Origin: Streptomyces sp. NBC_01460
Lineage (GTDB): Bacteria; Actinomycetota; Actinomycetes; Streptomycetales; Streptomycetaceae
Assembly: GCF_036227405.1 (NCBI RefSeq)
Contig: NZ_CP109473.1
Coordinates: 3,100,001 to 3,164,000, forward strand
Length of the DNA: 64,000 bases
Direction: 5' to 3'
A program made the translations under genes and the position numbers. Under the pieces are notes generated by a model that was not told the origin of the DNA, searched no databases, and was given only the letters and a program-made list of their open reading frames with translations. Of the stretch, positions 61,903 to 64,000 are shown piece by piece (the first letter of the stretch is position 1; the number at the start of each line of letters is the position of its first letter).

Positions 61903-63186
61903 TCACGCGAAGAGCCGGCGCCATGTCTCCGGCCCCGGGTATCCGTCCGCCGCGCCCCCGGACCAGCCCTGGGCGCGCTGGAACGCCTCGACGTTGCGGC
62001 GGTCCGCCTCCGTCCAGCGCGGGCCGGGGCCCGTCGCGTAGTGCGCGCCGTACCCCTTCTTCACCAGCTGGGCGCCGAGCCGCTGGATGTGGCTGCCGGC
62101 CTGCCCCGGTCCGAAGGAGCTCCGCCCCGGGTACGCCGCCGTCCCGCTCGGGCTGCCGCCCGTCGTGGCGGCGGGGATCCTGTGCCCGGTGCCGGCGACC
62201 AGCAGGCGCCAGGTGTGCGGGCCGGGGACGCCGTCGGCCTCCGCGCCCTTCCACCCCTGCGCAAGCTGGAACGCCTGGGTCGCCCTCTTGTCCGCGTCGC
62301 CCCAGCGGGGTCCCGCGCCCTGCGTGTAGAAGCGCTTGCCGCCCTGGGCGATGAGCATCGTCCCGAGCCTGGTCACGTGCGCGTTGTTCGCGCCCGCGCC
62401 GAACTTGGCGGCCCCCGGGAACGCCGTCGCCGAGCTGCCGCTCGTCCCGCTGACGATGCCCTTGTAGCGGTAGGCCACGTACTTGGAGGAGTTGCTCCAG
62501 TACGCCATCGGCGTCGTCGCCGCGCGGGCGTTGGGGCGGGTCTGCTCGTACGCCAGGTAGTGGCTGTGCGTGTGGTCGGTCCAGCCGCCGAAGACCGTGA
62601 CGTGCGATCCCACCGCGGGGTCGGCCAGGTTGTGGAAGAGGAGGATGTCGCCGGGCTGGAGGTCCGCCCGGGCGATCTTCGTGCCGAAGGTGGCGAGGCT
62701 GCCGGTCCACTCGTTGGTGCCGAGGTTCCACGCCATCGACACGAAGCCGGAGCAGTCCTGCCGGTAGCCGTCCGACCAGTAGGCCGCCATGTCGTACGGG
62801 ACCTGGGCGGACACCCACTTCTTGGCGCGGTTGATGATCTCGGTCCGGGTGGTCGTGCGCTGAGCCGTCCCCGGTGCGGCGGGCGGCCCCGACGCTCCGC
62901 CGCTGTTCAGCGGCCCGACCGTGCCCTGCGGGGTGACCGGCTGGGGGTCGGCCTCCGCGCCGGCCCGGGTGTCCCGGCCCGCGGCGGTGGCGGCCGCCTG
63001 GGCCGCCCCGCAGGACAGGACGACGCCCGCCGCGGTGACCAGCACCAGGGCCCTTCGCGCACCGTGCGCGGCCGGGTGGCCGCCATGGCGCACGGGCAGC
63101 GCGGCGGCCGTACGGCGGCGTCGGGCGCAGCCCGGACAGCCGCAGTCGGCGTCGGGTTCGTACTCCTCGAAGACCGGCACAGTCAT
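61903..63186 (-). CDS. Peptidoglycan-binding amidase/NlpC-like hydrolase
   Basis: The 427-residue exported protein has a cytoplasmic N-terminus with a CGCPGC motif, one hydrophobic segment (ALVLVTAAGVVLSCGAAQAA), and a Cys-His hydrolase domain (catalytic C145 in QDCSGFV, His in VGSHVTVFGGW). Two C-terminal peptidoglycan-binding-like repeats follow (FGAGANNAHVTRLGTML and FGPGQAGSHIQRLGAQL). The ATG at 63186 follows GAGGAGG. It probably cuts or remodels wall peptides. Its conserved place beside LPMO and cslA suggests work at the hyphal tip. Confidence 0.85.
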   Translation of the reverse strand: MTVPVFEEYEPDADCGCPGCARRRRTAAALPVRHGGHPAAHGARRALVLVTAAGVVLSCGAAQAAATAAGRDTRAGAEADPQPVTPQGTVGPLNSGGASGPPAAPGTAQRTTTRTEIINRAKKWVSAQVPYDMAAYWSDGYRQDCSGFVSMAWNLGTNEWTGSLATFGTKIARADLQPGDILLFHNLADPAVGSHVTVFGGWTDHTHSHYLAYEQTRPNARAATTPMAYWSNSSKYVAYRYKGIVSGTSGSSATAFPGAAKFGAGANNAHVTRLGTMLIAQGGKRFYTQGAGPRWGDADKRATQAFQLAQGWKGAEADGVPGPHTWRLLVAGTGHRIPAATTGGSPSGTAAYPGRSSFGPGQAGSHIQRLGAQLVKKGYGAHYATGPGPRWTEADRRNVEAFQRAQGWSGGAADGYPGPETWRRLFA

Positions 63187-63355
63187 GCGCCTCCTCTTCC
63201 TCTCGGCAGTCGTCCAGATCTTCCGCGTCTCCACTTTCCGGGCATATCTCATGGTGACGGACTAAAGGGAAAAAACGACCATCCGACAGGCCGAGGCTGA
63301 GAGGAATTGGTCAGGAGCACTCCCGCAGATCGGGTAAAGTTCTCCAGGTCAGCAG

Positions 63356-63429
63356 GCGCCGTTAGCTCAGTTGGTTAGAGCAGCTGACTCTTAATCAGCG
63401 GGTCCGGGGTTCGAGTCCCTGACGGCGCA
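63356..63429 (+). tRNA. tRNA-Lys (CTT), copy 3
   Basis: This is identical to the copies at 38530 and 59004. A likely -10 (TAAAGT) lies about 20 bp upstream. The bases TCAGCAG just before the tRNA are shared with copy 2. Confidence 0.96.
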
Positions 63430-63436
63430 CGCAACA

Positions 63437-63471
63437 GCGAGGCCCCCTCACCGAGTGTGAGGGGGCCTCGC
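63437..63471 (+). terminator. Terminator after tRNA-Lys copy 3
   Basis: A 14-bp perfect stem, GCGAGGCCCCCTCA (63437-63450), pairs with 63458-63471 around a 7-nt loop. Confidence 0.85.
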
Positions 63472-63619
63472 TCATGTCCGCCTCCCGCGCGGACGTGCCC
63501 CCAGGGCGCCTTTCGTCACCTCCGCACGCCCCCTGCGCGGCGTTCCCCAAATCGCACGTATGGCTGACAAACCACCCATTCTCATCCTTGCGTTCATGTC
63601 GCGTAATCGGACAACCTGA

Positions 63620-64000
63620 CCAGACGCCGCCCGGGGAATCCACGGATCCCCCGGTGCCGGGAGGACGACGAGCGGCCTCCTCCCGGGGCGGGGGCAGTTC
63701 CTCTTCCACGCCCTGATCCAGCGCGCGGGCAACCGCTACGGCTCCCCGATGTTCGTCGGCACGAGCAACGCCGTGCGCATATCGGCGCTCAAGCAGATCG
63801 GCGGCCTCTACGACTCGATCACCGAGGACATGGCCACCGGCTTCGAGATCCACCGCCACCGCAACCCGCTCACCGGCGGGAAGTGGCGCTCGGTCTACAC
63901 CCCGGACGTCCTGGCCGTCGGCGAAGGGCCGACCGCGTGGACCGACTTCTTCACCCAGCAGCTGCGCTGGTCCCGGGGGACGTACGAGACGATCCTCAAG
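63620..64000 (+). pseudogene. cslA: CslA-like GT2 glycosyltransferase lacking its N-terminal half (3' end beyond window)
   Basis: The frame opens after a TGA at 63617-63619 and runs to the window end without a proper start. From about 63692 it encodes the middle of a processive GT2 (cellulose-synthase-like) domain: GTSNAVRISAL, the ITEDMATG motif and QQLRWSRGT (QxxRW). The N-terminal helices and the first Asp motifs, about 300 residues, are absent, and 63430-63619 does not encode them in any frame. The context LPMO, SPFH, hydrolase, then GT2 fits cslA, which makes the tip beta-glucan. It is either truly deleted next to the tRNA or an assembly error. Confidence 0.65.

Noticed and set aside
63395..63859. 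154-residue minus-strand frame over tRNA-Lys copy 3 and the cslA fragment
   Set aside because: It includes the tRNA in antisense and ends RRQGLEPRTR, a common artefact translation of tRNA regions; not a gene.

Overview
The window is chromosomal DNA from a Streptomyces-type actinomycete. The sequence is very GC-rich, GTG and TTG starts are common, several exported proteins carry twin-arginine or lipoprotein signals, and there are LacI-controlled glycan-uptake operons, a CebR-type palindrome, DasR-like dre elements and a BldD-like box upstream of a PAS-GGDEF-EAL gene. From memory, the order orn ... ceb locus ... cdgA-like ... AA10 LPMO ... cslA-like resembles the S. coelicolor core region around SCO2793-SCO2836. 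That comparison was not computed here.

Layout. (1) 0-9.5 kb: end of orn, tRNA-His, a TerD/EcsC-like/TerB fusion protein, then the cellobiose locus cebE-cebF-cebG-bglC and cebR, with three copies of the 14-bp CebR palindrome. (2) 10-14.4 kb: a secreted CBM2-GH18 chitinase, a two-component system and a small membrane-anchored protein. (3) 14.4-16.4 kb: an NtdA-like aminotransferase followed by an NtdB-like phosphatase that breaks off and runs into the tail of an unrelated LacI regulator, which is a deletion scar. (4) 16.4-28.1 kb: an eight-gene, tightly overlapping minus-strand operon (class III aminotransferase, SDR, membrane-anchored EEP hydrolase, GT4, decaprenyl-phosphate phosphoribosyltransferase-like UbiA, GT2, UPF0104 flippase-like, aldo-keto reductase). 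Beside it lie a HTH regulator, a divergent exported small peptide and an Asd homologue without its catalytic Cys. It looks like an uncharacterised polyprenyl-linked sugar pathway. (5) 28.3-33.2 kb: single genes, including a spermidine-synthase-like protein, an NsdA-type HTH/TPR regulator, a histidine phosphatase and a PAP2 protein.

(6) 33.1-37.7 kb: a translationally coupled operon of a Cas4/Dna2-type nuclease with an Fe-S cysteine pattern, a 547-residue protein of unknown function, an SF1B helicase and a small protein. In effect this is a split Dna2-like machine and my leading candidate for an undescribed system. (7) 37.8-43.4 kb: a Prim-Pol-like ORF ending inside tRNA-Lys, an M6 metalloprotease, a cdgA-like c-di-GMP enzyme and a luciferase-like monooxygenase. 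(8) 43.4-49.6 kb: an ectoine-type ABC importer (ehuBCDA), a EutA-like protein, a 2-hydroxyacid dehydrogenase and an IclR regulator. (9) 49.7-58.8 kb: an alpha-1,3-glucan utilisation locus with a GH87 glucanase, a GH13 glucosidase, an ABC importer and a LacI regulator, with paired direct repeats 21 bp apart at both promoters. (10) 59-64 kb: a second tRNA-Lys, an AA10 LPMO with dre-like sites, an SPFH protein, a peptidoglycan-binding hydrolase, a third identical tRNA-Lys, and a cslA-like glycosyltransferase whose N-terminal half is missing.

Much of the window concerns polysaccharide foraging (cellulose, chitin, alpha-1,3-glucan) and cell-surface glycan handling, set among conserved developmental and housekeeping genes. 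I see no insertion sequences, CRISPR arrays or phage genes.
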